Of a stretch of 64,000 nt of DNA, positions 17,147-25,787 are shown in pieces. This DNA is from RDYZ01 sp964518905 (lineage in GTDB: Bacteria; Cyanobacteriota; Cyanobacteriia; Cyanobacteriales; Geitlerinemataceae), in contig CAZFJL010000024.1 of assembly GCA_964518905.1 (NCBI GenBank), forward strand, positions 1 through 64,000, given 5' to 3'. A model generated the notes under the pieces. That model had not been told where the DNA came from. It made no database searches and saw only the letters and a list, made by a program, of their open reading frames with translations. Made by a program: the position numbers and the translations under genes. Numbering within the stretch: the stretch's first letter is position 1; every line of letters begins with the position of its first letter.

Positions 17147-18990
17147 GCCGCCTCATCCGCCGGGAGAGGACGCGCAAACCAATATCCTTGACCAAACTCA
17201 CAGCCCAGATCGGACAGCATACGATAATGCTCCTCGGTTTCAATCCCCTCCGCAATCACCTTCATATTTAAGCTATGAGCTAGCAAAATGATGGCTTTCA
17301 CAATATTGTGACTATCTGGATCTTCATGCATATTCTGCACAAACGATCGATCAACCTTGAGGATATCAACAGGTAATCGATGCAGATAGCTCAACGACGA
17401 ATAGCCCGTACCAAAATCATCAATACTGAGGGGGATCTGACGTGCTTGGAGCTTTTCGAGGACGGTGGCCACCACCTGCTGATTGTCCATGAGGTGACTT
17501 TCGGTAATTTCGAGCTTTAAGGCGGATTTAGCCAATCCGGTTTCAAGGAGTGCCTGATCAATTTCCTCCACCATCGTCAAACGTGAAAGCTGTTTCACTG
17601 AAACGTTGACGCTAATAGTTAAGTCAAATCCCCAAGCCGACTGTTGCCACACTTGCATCTGGCGACACGCTTCCTTCAAAATCCAGCGCCCCAAGGGCAG
17701 AATTAAGCCCATATCCTCCGCCGCCGCAATAAATAATTCGGGGGAAATATGCTTTCCATCAGGACGCATCCAACGGATCAAAGCTTCAAAGCCCGTGATT
17801 TTGCCCGACGATAGCGCCACGATCGGTTGGTAAAACAACCGAAATTCCTGACGCTCTAACGCCTGACGTAAATCGGCCTCAAGATGTAGGCGCTGCATCG
17901 TTTGCTCGCGCATAGCATCGTTAAACACCGCATAACTCACACTCGTGGTTTCCTTCGCGGAATACATCGCCGTATCAGCATCACGCAGCAAATCTTCGGG
18001 ACGTTTGTAGCGATCGTTGCCGATCGTAATGCCGATGCTGGCATCCATAAACATCTGGTAGTCCTTGATGTTGAAAGGATCGGCGAGGGCTTGCTTCAAA
18101 CGATTCGTTGCCTCGATCGCCTCACTCGCGGACGAGATCGGGTCAAGCAGCAGGGTAAATTCATCCCCTCCCAAGCGAAACAGCCGCTCAGTGGGTCGCA
18201 AGCAGGCATGAAAACGGCGAGCCATTTCGCACAGGATGCGATCGCCGACCAGATGCCCAAAGGAATCATTGATCAGCTTAAAGCGATCGCAATCCACAAA
18301 CAGCACCGCAAAGGTATAGCCCGGAGTGTGCTTGGCTCGATCGAGTGCCTCCGTAAGCTGGGCCATCAAAAACGTACGGTTCGGCAAATCGGTTAGCGAG
18401 TCGTGGGTGGCTCGATGCTCGCGATCGAGGGCTTCGGTTTCGAGCTGACGATTCGTCCGCTCTAGTTCCTCTGTTCGTTGCTTCACCCGCACTTCTAAAT
18501 CTTCATTGAGCGATCGGACCTCCATTTCGGCCTTCAGTCGGATTTCAGCTTCTGTTTGTAAACGCTGGTTTTGAGCCGTGAGCTGCTGCTGAAGCTCACG
18601 AATCATCAGTTGATTTTGAACCCGTGCTAGCACCTCTTTAAACTGAAATGGCTTAGAAATATAGTCAATTCCACCCGCACTAAACGCTTTTACTTTATCG
18701 AGCGCATCATCTAAAGCACTGATAAAAATAACCGGGATATTGCGCGTCGCATCGTCTGCTTTCAGCGTTGCGCAAACATCATAGCCATTCATCCCCGGCA
18801 TCATGATGTCAAGTAAAATCAGGTCAGGAGCGCTAAATTGAGCGCCTTCAATCCCAGATAACCCATCAACAGCAACACACACTTCATAACCCGCACGAGT
18901 CAAGATCGTGTTGAGCAGTTCGAGGTTTGCTGGGGTATCATCAACGACTAGAATCGTTCCTTTTGAACCACGAGGTTGGCGACTGCTCAT
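17104..18990 (-). CDS. Response regulator with GGDEF and EAL domains
   Basis: A 628-residue protein. The receiver domain (10-130) has the phosphoacceptor D61 (LLDIMMPGMNG) and the switch Lys in ISKPF. A coiled coil (about 130-185) links to a GGDEF domain with an intact active-site GGDEF at about 272. The inhibitory I-site reads RPTE instead of RxxD. The EAL domain starts with FEALIRW at about 402 and keeps the metal and catalytic segments (VNVSVKQL, EITESH, DDFGTGYSSL, KVDRSFV, AEGIETEE), so phosphodiesterase activity is plausible. It would link a two-component signal to cyclic-di-GMP turnover. No sensor kinase gene is adjacent. Confidence 0.9.
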   Translation of the reverse strand: MSSRQPRGSKGTILVVDDTPANLELLNTILTRAGYEVCVAVDGLSGIEGAQFSAPDLILLDIMMPGMNGYDVCATLKADDATRNIPVIFISALDDALDKVKAFSAGGIDYISKPFQFKEVLARVQNQLMIRELQQQLTAQNQRLQTEAEIRLKAEMEVRSLNEDLEVRVKQRTEELERTNRQLETEALDREHRATHDSLTDLPNRTFLMAQLTEALDRAKHTPGYTFAVLFVDCDRFKLINDSFGHLVGDRILCEMARRFHACLRPTERLFRLGGDEFTLLLDPISSASEAIEATNRLKQALADPFNIKDYQMFMDASIGITIGNDRYKRPEDLLRDADTAMYSAKETTSVSYAVFNDAMREQTMQRLHLEADLRQALERQEFRLFYQPIVALSSGKITGFEALIRWMRPDGKHISPELFIAAAEDMGLILPLGRWILKEACRQMQVWQQSAWGFDLTISVNVSVKQLSRLTMVEEIDQALLETGLAKSALKLEITESHLMDNQQVVATVLEKLQARQIPLSIDDFGTGYSSLSYLHRLPVDILKVDRSFVQNMHEDPDSHNIVKAIILLAHSLNMKVIAEGIETEEHYRMLSDLGCEFGQGYWFARPLPADEAAQMLKSSPCWLPSN

Positions 18991-19318
18991 GAATTTGAAA
19001 TGCCCCGCCGCATTAACGGGAATGAGTTCACTGGAAGGCGGACAAAATTGGTGAAAGAAGCGATCTGACTCGTACCAGACGGCAAGCTTAATGACATAAA
19101 AGTGTACTTAAATTTGCCTGAGCCACCAGGGTACGAGAGTACGCACGTCTGGTGGGCGGAGAGAGTGGCACATCCCCCAGGTAGCTATATCTTAGCGGCA
19201 TACTCTTATGGATTGAGCGCTCATTTTGCGAGATCGGGATTAGAATTTTGTTTGCACTGAACGTTTAGAAATGTCTAAGTTGTAGACTTGTAGAAGCTAT
19301 CATTTCGATTGGTAATCT
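18991..19318. other. 328-bp intergenic region between divergent genes
   Basis: It separates the GGDEF-EAL gene (minus) from moaE (plus) and must hold both promoters. The only clear structure is a paired segment at 19117-19181, listed separately. Several AT-rich stretches could be promoters, but none is convincing. Confidence 0.6.
19117..19181 (+). promoter_or_regulatory. Candidate structured RNA element upstream of moaE
   Basis: GCCACCAG (19122-19129) can pair with CTGGTGGGC (19149-19157). Nested inside is GTAC-GAGA-GTAC (19131-19142), a stem capped by a GNRA-type loop. CCTG (19117-19120) can pair with CAGG (19178-19181) to close a multi-branched fold. It lies 138 bases before moaE. A Moco-type riboswitch is one idea, but the match is not convincing. 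The inverse strand would lie in the leader of the GGDEF-EAL gene. Confidence 0.3.
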
Positions 19319-19831
19319 GTGAACACTGCCGAAGCAACCGAATCTATCAATGTTCAGCCTTCGATCGCGACGCCACAATCTAGCGACACAAAAGTGATCC
19401 ACGATCGCTTTAAGATTACCTTTGCACCGATCGATTTGGCGACGGTTTACCAGCTTGCGGATGTGTCGGCGAATGGTGCGATCGTCGTGATGAGCGGCAT
19501 GGTGCGCGACAACACTGAGGGACGCGCGGTCACCTATCTGGAGTATCAAGCCTATGAGCCGATGGCGATCGCGGTGTTCGAGCAAATTGATCGAGACGTG
19601 CGGCGTCAGTGGCCGGATGTGGAGCGCTTGGTGATTCATCACCGGACGGGACGGTTACAGGTCGGCGAAATTAGCGTGCTGGTGGCGGTGGGCTGTCCCC
19701 ATCGCGGCGAAGCGTTTGAGGCGTGTCGCTATGCGATCGATACGCTCAAACACAATGCGCCGATCTGGAAGAAGGAACACTGGGCGGATGGGGCGAGTAG
19801 CTGGGTGAGTATCGGTGATTGCGATCGCTGA
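19319..19831 (+). CDS. moaE: Molybdopterin synthase catalytic subunit MoaE
   Basis: The large subunit of molybdopterin synthase, which receives sulfur from the MoaD thiocarboxylate and puts it on cyclic pyranopterin monophosphate to make the molybdenum cofactor. The family features are clear: the GAIVVMSGMVRDNTEG segment, the strand VIHHRTGRLQVGEISVLV, then CPHRGEAFEACRYAID, and the active-site Lys region NAPIWKKEHW. The start is a GTG. The first 35 residues are a variable lead not seen in most MoaE proteins. No other moa gene is nearby, which is common in cyanobacteria. A structured element may sit in its leader. Confidence 0.92.
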   Translation: MNTAEATESINVQPSIATPQSSDTKVIHDRFKITFAPIDLATVYQLADVSANGAIVVMSGMVRDNTEGRAVTYLEYQAYEPMAIAVFEQIDRDVRRQWPDVERLVIHHRTGRLQVGEISVLVAVGCPHRGEAFEACRYAIDTLKHNAPIWKKEHWADGASSWVSIGDCDR

Positions 19832-19909
19832 GATTGCGTTAGCTGCTCACGCGATCGAGCTGAATATTAAGATTCATGTAACTTGCCATCGTTAGAGGTT
19901 GGCCGCATC

Positions 19910-20212
19910 CTACTCGGCGGCGTCCGGTTTGGCCGCCTTCGATCGCACCGATCGCTCAAACCCAAGCACCACCAAAATATTCGACAGCGTCAGAAAAATC
20001 TCCGCGCTACCGTGCAGCCAATCGACATTTGCTAGCTCTAGGCCATAGGCTTGACGGGCGTAGAGTCCCGCTGGGATCGTAACCGCGACAAAGATCAGTA
20101 GCGCATAGAACCCGATCAGCGCGAGTTTTGGAGCCTGACCCGATTTGGTCAAAAACCAGAGAAATCCCAGATAAGGAAACAGCGAGATCGCAAAGAGATT
20201 TTCTTTTAGCAT
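19910..20212 (-). CDS. DUF3593 family membrane protein
   Basis: A small membrane protein of about 100 residues, restricted to cyanobacteria and plastids. I used the ATG giving MLKENLFAISLFPYLG. The longer reading adds 27 poorly conserved residues. Three hydrophobic segments are visible: LFAISLFPYLGFLWFL, LALIGFYALLIFVAVTIPAG, and AEIFLTLSNILVVLGF. The conserved NVDWLHG and LTLSNIL motifs of the family are present. The function is unknown. It is likely in the thylakoid or plasma membrane. Confidence 0.8.
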   Translation of the reverse strand: MLKENLFAISLFPYLGFLWFLTKSGQAPKLALIGFYALLIFVAVTIPAGLYARQAYGLELANVDWLHGSAEIFLTLSNILVVLGFERSVRSKAAKPDAAE

Positions 20213-20358
20213 GAGTTGAAAGGCAGCATCGACAGAAGCGGAACGCGCAAGATTGTTACGCTCGATCTTAGCCCTGTGTCGGCGCAACGGCATCTCAAGC
20301 TCGCCCGTTGTATTTCGTTAAATTAAACTTAACGACCTGTTGTTAGGATCTAAAGCAC

Positions 20359-20613
20359 GTGGATAGTCGAGACCTGGCCCGCTATATCGAGCAAACGGAT
20401 GGCGCAGCGAAACCCTGGCTGCTAGTACAACTGCGGCTGAGTAAGCTAAAAGAACGACGCGATACCCTCTCTCACGCTGACTATATCCGCGATCTTGATG
20501 AGATTCAGGCGGATTTGATGCAGCTTGGTGAGTGGTGGGTGGGTCGAGAGCATGAAGTGTTTGGGCTGGATCGCGATCGCTCGGACATGAATGATCGCGA
20601 TCGCGATGCGTGA
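20359..20613 (+). CDS. Small conserved hypothetical protein (84 aa)
   Basis: An 84-residue protein starting with GTG. It is mostly helical: LARYIEQTDGAAKPWLLVQLRLSKLKERRDTL, then a second helix YIRDLDEIQADLMQLGEWW. The C-terminal 12 residues are a simple Asp-Arg run made from repeated GCGATCGC-type bases, so HIP1 sequences seem to have shaped the tail. It has no known domain. It is divergent from the DUF3593 gene and about 100 bp upstream of ppk1. Confidence 0.6.
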   Translation: MDSRDLARYIEQTDGAAKPWLLVQLRLSKLKERRDTLSHADYIRDLDEIQADLMQLGEWWVGREHEVFGLDRDRSDMNDRDRDA

Positions 20614-20713
20614 TCGTTATGCCGACTCATGAATCGCGATCGCAACGAAGATCAGGGCAAACCATCGCGCGTCCACACTATCCATCGCTACGAATCATTT
20701 GATCAGGGAAACC

Positions 20714-23023
20714 ATGACCGTCAATTCGGACTCCTCTTCTAGCTCAAAATCACGCCGATCGACCTCGTCTCGATCGCGCAAATCAGCGGAGCCGAATACC
20801 TCCTCAAACGAGAAGTCAGAACCGTCTAAAAAAGCGCCGTCGCAGGATAAAAAACAAGGCCAGAAGACAAACGAGACGGGTTCAGAACTCGGGGCGATCG
20901 ATCTCAAGCAGTCGCAATATTATTTCAACCGTGAACTGAGCTGGCTCGAATTCAATGCTCGCGTGCTACACGAAGCGATCGATGAGCGGACGCCCTTGCT
21001 CGAACGGCTCAAGTTTTTAGCGATTTTTAGCAACAACCTCGACGAATTTTTCATGGTGCGCGTGGCGGGGCTAAAACAGCAGGTACTCGCGGGCGTCTCG
21101 AAGCGAACCGCCGATGGACGATCGCCCGAACAGCAACTCCAAGACATTCGCCAGCGGCTGCAACCGATGGTCGAGCAGCAACATATTCATTTTCAGCGGG
21201 ACTTACGCCAGCGCCTCACCGAGGTCGGTGTTTACCTGCTCGACTACATCGATCTCGACAGCGCCCAGCGCGACTATCTGCATACCTACTTTCGCGATCA
21301 ACTGTTCCCGGCGCTTACCCCGCTGGCGGTTGACCCGAGCCACCCCTTCCCCTTCATCTCAAACCTCAGCCTCAATCTTGCCGTTGTCGTGCGCGATCCG
21401 GCAACGCAAACGGAATACTTCGCACGGGTCAAAGTGCCCAAGGTGTTCCCCCGATTTCTCAAGCTTCCGGATCACCTGAGCGGACGTCGCACGGGAACCA
21501 AGAGCCAAGGCGAAGCAATTTGGACGGGGGTTCCCCTCGAACAGGTGATCGCCCACAATCTCGAAGCGCTGTTTACGGGGATGGATATCCAGGAGTATTA
21601 CCCGTTTCGTGTGACGCGCCATGCGGATCTGGCGGTGGAGGAAGACGAGGCGGATGATCTGCTGTTGGCGATCGAGCAAGAGCTACGCAAGCGGCGCTGG
21701 GGTGGATCGGCGGTGCGGGTCGAAGTGCCATCGGGCTTGCCGGAGAATGTGCGGGCGATGCTGATGCGCGAGCTGGATGTGGAATCCGATGATGTCTACG
21801 ACGTGGACGGCATCTTGGGGCTGGATGCGCTGTTTGCTCTGACGTCATTACCGCTACCGGAGCATCAAGATGAGCCGTGGAGTGCGGTAGTTCCGCAGCG
21901 GCTGCGACGGTTTTCGGATGGGATCGATCCGTCTGAAAATGTGAACGAAGGCGATTTATTTGCGGAAATTCGCGATCGGGGCGATCTGCTCGTGCATCAT
22001 CCCTACCACTCGTTTTCCGCCACCGTCCAGCGCTTCATCGAAATCGCCGCCCACGATCCCGATGTCCTGGCGATCAAAATGACGCTCTACCGGACTTCCG
22101 GCGATTCGCCCGTCATTCGCGCCCTAGTCGATGCCGCCGAAAATGGTAAGCAAGTCGCGGTACTGGTCGAACTCAAGGCTCGCTTTGACGAAGAAAATAA
22201 TATTCTCTGGGCGCGAAAGCTCGAACGCGCGGGCGTTCACGTGGTGTACGGCCTGGTGGGTCTCAAAACGCACACCAAAATCTCGATGGTGGTTCGCCGT
22301 GAGAAGAACATCATGCGTCGCTACGTCCACATCGGAACCGGCAACTACAACCCCAAAACCGCCAAACTCTATACCGATCTGGGCTTATTAAGCTGTCGTG
22401 AAGACCTCGGCGCAGACCTCACCGACCTGTTTAACCACCTCACCGGTTACTCGCGCCAAACTGATTACCGCCAGTTACTCATCGCGCCGGTCAATATGCG
22501 ATCGCGAATGATCTCGCTCATCCGCCAGGAAATCGACCACTGTCGCAACGGTAAGACCGGGCGCATCGTCGCCAAAATGAACTCCCTCGTCGATCCAGAA
22601 ATCATCGCTGCACTGTATGAAGCATCACAGGTAGGCGTCCATATCGATCTAATTATTCGCGGTATTTGTTGCTTGCGTCCCGGCGTTCCGGGCGTCAGCG
22701 AAAACATCAAAGTCGTGAGCGTGATTGGTCGTTTTCTCGAACATTCGCGGATTTTCTACTTCCACAATCTCGGTGATGAAAAGCTATTTATCGGTAGCGC
22801 CGACTGGATGCCACGCAATTTAAACCGTCGCATTGAGGCGATCACGCCCATTCTCGATCCCGATTTAGTCAAAGATCTACAGGAAATTCTCGGCATCATG
22901 CTCTCGGATAACCGCCAAGCATGGGAGCTACAGACCGACGGGTCGTATCTCCAGCGCCAGCCGCCCGCTGCCGATGCGGAGCAATCCTCCCAAAAGACAC
23001 TCATGAAACTGGTGCAGCAGTAG
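20714..23023 (+). CDS. ppk1: Polyphosphate kinase 1
   Basis: This enzyme makes inorganic polyphosphate from ATP and also works in reverse. The protein is about 769 residues from the ATG at 20714. A TTG five codons upstream is less likely. Residues 1-60 are a low-complexity Ser, Lys and Asp tail. The N-domain starts YYFNRELSWLEFNARVL and continues with NNLDEFFMVRVAGLK. In the C-domain the autophosphorylated His lies in LKTHTKISMVVRRE, followed by YVHIGTGNYNPKTA, and the second conserved segment holds IGSADWMPRNLNRR. All the usual landmarks of active PPK1 are present. No ppx gene is adjacent. Confidence 0.95.
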   Translation: MTVNSDSSSSSKSRRSTSSRSRKSAEPNTSSNEKSEPSKKAPSQDKKQGQKTNETGSELGAIDLKQSQYYFNRELSWLEFNARVLHEAIDERTPLLERLKFLAIFSNNLDEFFMVRVAGLKQQVLAGVSKRTADGRSPEQQLQDIRQRLQPMVEQQHIHFQRDLRQRLTEVGVYLLDYIDLDSAQRDYLHTYFRDQLFPALTPLAVDPSHPFPFISNLSLNLAVVVRDPATQTEYFARVKVPKVFPRFLKLPDHLSGRRTGTKSQGEAIWTGVPLEQVIAHNLEALFTGMDIQEYYPFRVTRHADLAVEEDEADDLLLAIEQELRKRRWGGSAVRVEVPSGLPENVRAMLMRELDVESDDVYDVDGILGLDALFALTSLPLPEHQDEPWSAVVPQRLRRFSDGIDPSENVNEGDLFAEIRDRGDLLVHHPYHSFSATVQRFIEIAAHDPDVLAIKMTLYRTSGDSPVIRALVDAAENGKQVAVLVELKARFDEENNILWARKLERAGVHVVYGLVGLKTHTKISMVVRREKNIMRRYVHIGTGNYNPKTAKLYTDLGLLSCREDLGADLTDLFNHLTGYSRQTDYRQLLIAPVNMRSRMISLIRQEIDHCRNGKTGRIVAKMNSLVDPEIIAALYEASQVGVHIDLIIRGICCLRPGVPGVSENIKVVSVIGRFLEHSRIFYFHNLGDEKLFIGSADWMPRNLNRRIEAITPILDPDLVKDLQEILGIMLSDNRQAWELQTDGSYLQRQPPAADAEQSSQKTLMKLVQQ

Positions 23024-23064
23024 CGCGATCGCGGTTCAATGAGCGCACGCAAATGCGAATCTCT

Positions 23065-23188
23065 CGTAGCACAACCATCTTGGTTGTTAGCTCAGGTTGA
23101 GTGGTCACACAGCGAACGAATCAGGGGGATCGTCGTATTCGTTTTGCTTTTATCCCCGCTAACTAACAAGCTAGAAGCTTGTGTTACC
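23065..23188. repeat. Inverted-repeat element (GTAGCACAACC/AAGCTTGTGTTAC)
   Basis: The arm CGTAGCACAACC...GGTTGTTAG and the inverse-type arm CTAACAAGCTAGAAGCTTGT...TTAC flank about 70 bp. The ends match the family at 12195-12248. It is probably a MITE or a longer version of that palindrome. It lies between ppk1 and the convergent Nudix gene. Confidence 0.55.
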
Positions 23189-23212
23189 CGAAATGCTTAA
23201 CCCGAACTCACG

Positions 23213-23752
23213 TTACGTCGGTTTTGCCGTAGTGAGGCCAGATTGCTCCTGTCGGGTTAACGGCGTATCGTTGAAGCGCTCGATCGCGGTGGCTCGGACT
23301 TCGCGCAAAACCCGTCTGATCGGCTCGTAGGTTAACCGATCGGAGGTTTCCCGGTAGTTCCCCCAGGCGTAGGCTTGGATTTCCTCGGGCTGTACGGCGA
23401 CAGTTTTCGTCCAGACCCGAGCGGGAAAGTAAGTCACCGTTTTTTCGACGATCCGTTTGCGTTTTTCGATGCGATAGCTTTCCTGGAGAGATGGCCCCGG
23501 CAACAGAAAAAAATCCGCCGCGCTAATCCCGGTTTCCTCACTGAATTCACGACAAGCCGACTCGTGAGGCTCTTCCTCTGGGTCAGCGTGTCCTTTGGGA
23601 AAACCCCAATGACCCGCGTGATGTTGCACGACCAAATACTCGAAGTAGTCGATATCTTCGATCGTGGCCATCTCTGGAATGAAAATCGGCACAATCCCAA
23701 ACGCAGTATCCTGCTGGACGGGTTTATCGGACTGGGATTTGGATTTGCTCAT
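23213..23752 (-). CDS. Nudix hydrolase (diadenosine tetraphosphatase-like)
   Basis: A 179-residue enzyme that hydrolyses a nucleoside diphosphate linked to another group. The Nudix box lies at about 54-76: GHADPEEEPHESACREFSEE followed by TGI. It keeps the Gly, the REF and the EExG Glu residues that bind metal. The lead AFGIVPIFI and the segment YLVVQHHAGHWGFPKGH match bis(5'-nucleosyl)-tetraphosphatases of the NUDT2 type. Ap4A cleavage is the best guess for the substrate. The N-terminal 12 and C-terminal 20 residues are polar and variable. It is a single-gene unit. Confidence 0.85.
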   Translation of the reverse strand: MSKSKSQSDKPVQQDTAFGIVPIFIPEMATIEDIDYFEYLVVQHHAGHWGFPKGHADPEEEPHESACREFSEETGISAADFFLLPGPSLQESYRIEKRKRIVEKTVTYFPARVWTKTVAVQPEEIQAYAWGNYRETSDRLTYEPIRRVLREVRATAIERFNDTPLTRQEQSGLTTAKPT

Positions 23753-23838
23753 TGAAAAATCATGCCAAAAAATCAGGAGATCCGCCGATCAACTTGTGTC
23801 CGGTAGACCTCTATCGCCCGAGATCTCGTCCCTCGCTG

Positions 23839-24387
23839 TTACTTTGCCCGTTGCAGTTTCAACACATCGCCCGCCGGATTGATCACGAAAAGATTCGCAT
23901 CGGTGATCGTGTAGCGAAAGGTTCGCGCTTCGCCCGTTGCTGCATTGGTCGCGATAAAGGTTACGTCTTTGAATTCCACCGTACCGATCGACGATCCCGC
24001 CTCAACGCTGCCGTCCTCGCCAAATTCCCAGGACAAATCCGCCCGTTCCTCTTCGGGCAATTCGACCAAATCCATTTCGACGCCATCCGGTCGCACGTAG
24101 GCGATCGGCTCCCATTTGCCGATCAGCAGCGCCGGATCGCCGCCCTTCGCCTCGCTCAGTTTCGTTTCTGCGCCATCACTCGACTGACGATCGGCACTCT
24201 CCTCGGGGATCTCATCGACCGTCGTGTCCGGCTCGGAGTCGGCTTCGGTCGGGGAAATGGCCTCGGTCTCAGGTGCGGTGACAGGATCGGCGCTGTCGGT
24301 TTGCGTGGCGGTGTCAGCGCTACAGGCCGCGATCGACAGGGATAGCAAGAGTACGACCAGCCGTCGAGTCGGAGAGATATCGATCAT
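23839..24387 (-). CDS. Putative lipoprotein
   Basis: A 182-residue protein with a typical lipoprotein signal: RR in the n-region, VVLLLSLSI, then the lipobox LSIAAC with Cys 22. A polar linker rich in Thr, Glu and Asp (residues 25-85) follows. The C-terminal domain (LLIGKWEPIAYV, LSWEFGEDGSV, FRYTITDANLFVIN) has the alternating strands of a small lipocalin-like fold. It is likely anchored on the periplasmic side of a membrane. Nothing suggests a specific ligand. It runs in the same direction as the Nudix gene 86 bp away. Confidence 0.75.
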   Translation of the reverse strand: MIDISPTRRLVVLLLSLSIAACSADTATQTDSADPVTAPETEAISPTEADSEPDTTVDEIPEESADRQSSDGAETKLSEAKGGDPALLIGKWEPIAYVRPDGVEMDLVELPEEERADLSWEFGEDGSVEAGSSIGTVEFKDVTFIATNAATGEARTFRYTITDANLFVINPAGDVLKLQRAK

Positions 24388-24497
24388 TGTGTGAGTTGTT
24401 TGATGAATTGCTGTTGTTCGTCGCTAATATTATCGGCTGTTGATCGATCGAGATCGTTGCTCGATCGGTCAGAACGAATCCGGTCTACGCCAAAAAA

Positions 24498-24524
24498 GAG
24501 GACACTCACATTTTGAATGTCCTC
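24498..24524 (-). terminator. Rho-independent terminator of the coiled-coil protein gene
   Basis: On the minus strand GAGGACATTCA and TGAGTGTCCTC form a stem with one mismatch, followed directly by TTTTTT. It is 143 bp downstream of the stop of the coiled-coil gene ending at 24667. Confidence 0.8.
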
Positions 24525-24526
24525 TT

Positions 24527-24562
24527 GTTTAATTCGATGTTTAACTCGATGTTTAATTCGAT
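24527..24562. repeat. 12-bp tandem repeat, three units
   Basis: GTTTAATTCGAT, GTTTAACTCGAT, GTTTAATTCGAT, in the spacer next to the terminator. It is non-coding. Confidence 0.85.
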
Positions 24563-24616
24563 TAAATCTAGCCCGGTTTAACCGGCTTCCGATCTAACAG
24601 ACTTTAACGCGATCCG

Positions 24617-24655
24617 AATTGAGTCGATCAATTGAGTCGATCAATTGAGTCGATC
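24617..24655. repeat. 13-bp tandem repeat, three units
   Basis: AATTGAGTCGATC occurs three times without mismatch, in the spacer just after the stop of the coiled-coil gene. Two unrelated short tandem repeats in one 120-bp spacer suggest slippage. Confidence 0.85.
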
Positions 24656-24666
24656 AACGGTCTTAA

Positions 24667-25026
24667 CTATTCTGCCGACTTAAAGTGCTCGACAGCACGA
24701 TCAACACCGGAGCGAAGTTCGCCGAAAGCCGTCTCAAAACTGGAATACAGCTCTTTCCAAGCGTCATCGCCCGCTTTTTGAAGACCTTCAAAGTATTCCA
24801 TCGCTCGATCGCGTTGCATTTCCAGCTCCGCTGCCGTTTTCGAGTATTCCGCCTTAGCTTCCGCTTTGGCAGTATTGGCCTTGGCTTTGACCTCTTCGAG
24901 ACGTGCCTGGATGAGTTCGAGGTTCGCTTTTGCTTCCTTCTCTAAGGTTGCACGGGTGTCTTGGCTAATTTGCTCTAGCGAGTCCGTTTTCGCTTCGTTA
25001 GCTTGATTCTGTGTTTGGCTACTCAT
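24667..25026 (-). CDS. Soluble coiled-coil protein
   Basis: About 119 residues from the ATG giving MSSQTQNQ. The longer reading adds 42 variable residues. Nearly the whole length is predicted amphipathic helix rich in Ala, Glu and Lys (LEKEAKANLELIQARLEE, KAKANTAKAEAKAEY), then a second helix (WKELYSSFETAFGELRSGVDRAVEHF). It has no Cys and no membrane segment. The pattern recalls small stress-related cyanobacterial helical proteins and apolipoprotein-like coiled coils. The function is not known. A clean terminator follows. Confidence 0.65.
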   Translation of the reverse strand: MSSQTQNQANEAKTDSLEQISQDTRATLEKEAKANLELIQARLEEVKAKANTAKAEAKAEYSKTAAELEMQRDRAMEYFEGLQKAGDDAWKELYSSFETAFGELRSGVDRAVEHFKSAE

Positions 25027-25256
25027 CGTCGTTGAGTTCTCCGTGTATCGATAGGTTTGTTGGGATGAAACTTGCTTAAAGATCGCCAGTGATAAAACCG
25101 GCAGATTCAGATCCTTTGCGATAGTTCTGTGACGCGGCGCGGTATCCAGCATCTAGGCAGTGATGCCTAGGTGGCGGGACGCGTTTGTGCAAAACTGGCG
25201 TAAATCGTTTGGAATTCTCTGTAGGCGTGTAATCCGCAGGTGTCTCTCGTCCCGAA

Positions 25257-25787
25257 CTATACGACTCCAACTCCTTGACCCCGATCGTCTGACCCCATGG
25301 TCAGCTTGCCATTTTCGTCGGTTTGCTGCGCTTCAAGACGTGTCTTGACACGAGCCGCCTCGGCAGCCTGATTGCGTTTTTTCATATCGCCCGGAACCTC
25401 GGCATAGATTTCCGGCTCAACGGCATAATTATTCGCAAGTCCTTCGCGGTCAACGGTAAATCCGTTGGTCGTATCGATATCGCTTTCACCCTCGGGCGTT
25501 CTGCCGAAAGACTCACCTTCGCGAGCCTGGCGTGATGCGGTTTCTGTCGCAACCATGAAGCGATCGTAGCCGTCTGTTTTAACGGGTGCGTCTGGTTTTG
25601 CCGCTCCGGTTCCTTTCCAACCGACCGGACGCTTTGAAGCGAACCAGGCAATACTACCGATCGTTGCCGCCAGGGTAAAACCGACCAGCAGTAAAAATGA
25701 AGCAGTGTAAGGAAAGTGAGATGTCGGAGTGATAGGTAATTCCATGAAGTCTAATGAATTCAGCAAAGCCAGCACGAACACGCACAT
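25257..25787 (-). CDS. Single-pass membrane protein, possible Psb35-like N-terminus
   Basis: About 176 residues. I chose the ATG at 25787 because AAGGAG lies 8 bases upstream. An ATG giving MELPITPT is also possible. One transmembrane segment (YTASFLLLVGFTLAATIGSIAWF) is followed by ASKRPVGWKG, which recalls the short photosystem II-associated Psb35 family pattern (GSIAWYNSKRPxGWE). That family is only about 60 residues, so the match is limited. The remaining 120 residues are polar and acidic with many charged residues, and probably cytoplasmic. The function is otherwise unknown. Confidence 0.6.
   Translation of the reverse strand: MCVFVLALLNSLDFMELPITPTSHFPYTASFLLLVGFTLAATIGSIAWFASKRPVGWKGTGAAKPDAPVKTDGYDRFMVATETASRQAREGESFGRTPEGESDIDTTNGFTVDREGLANNYAVEPEIYAEVPGDMKKRNQAAEAARVKTRLEAQQTDENGKLTMGSDDRGQGVGVV

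Noticed and set aside
19117..19181. c-di-GMP riboswitch in the GGDEF-EAL or moaE leader
   Set aside because: The conserved GEMM core and tetraloop receptor pattern are absent. Only generic stems are seen.
25257..25787. Firm assignment as photosystem II protein Psb35
   Set aside because: Only the helix and the SKRPxGW motif recall it. The protein is about three times too long, so I kept it as a possibility only.
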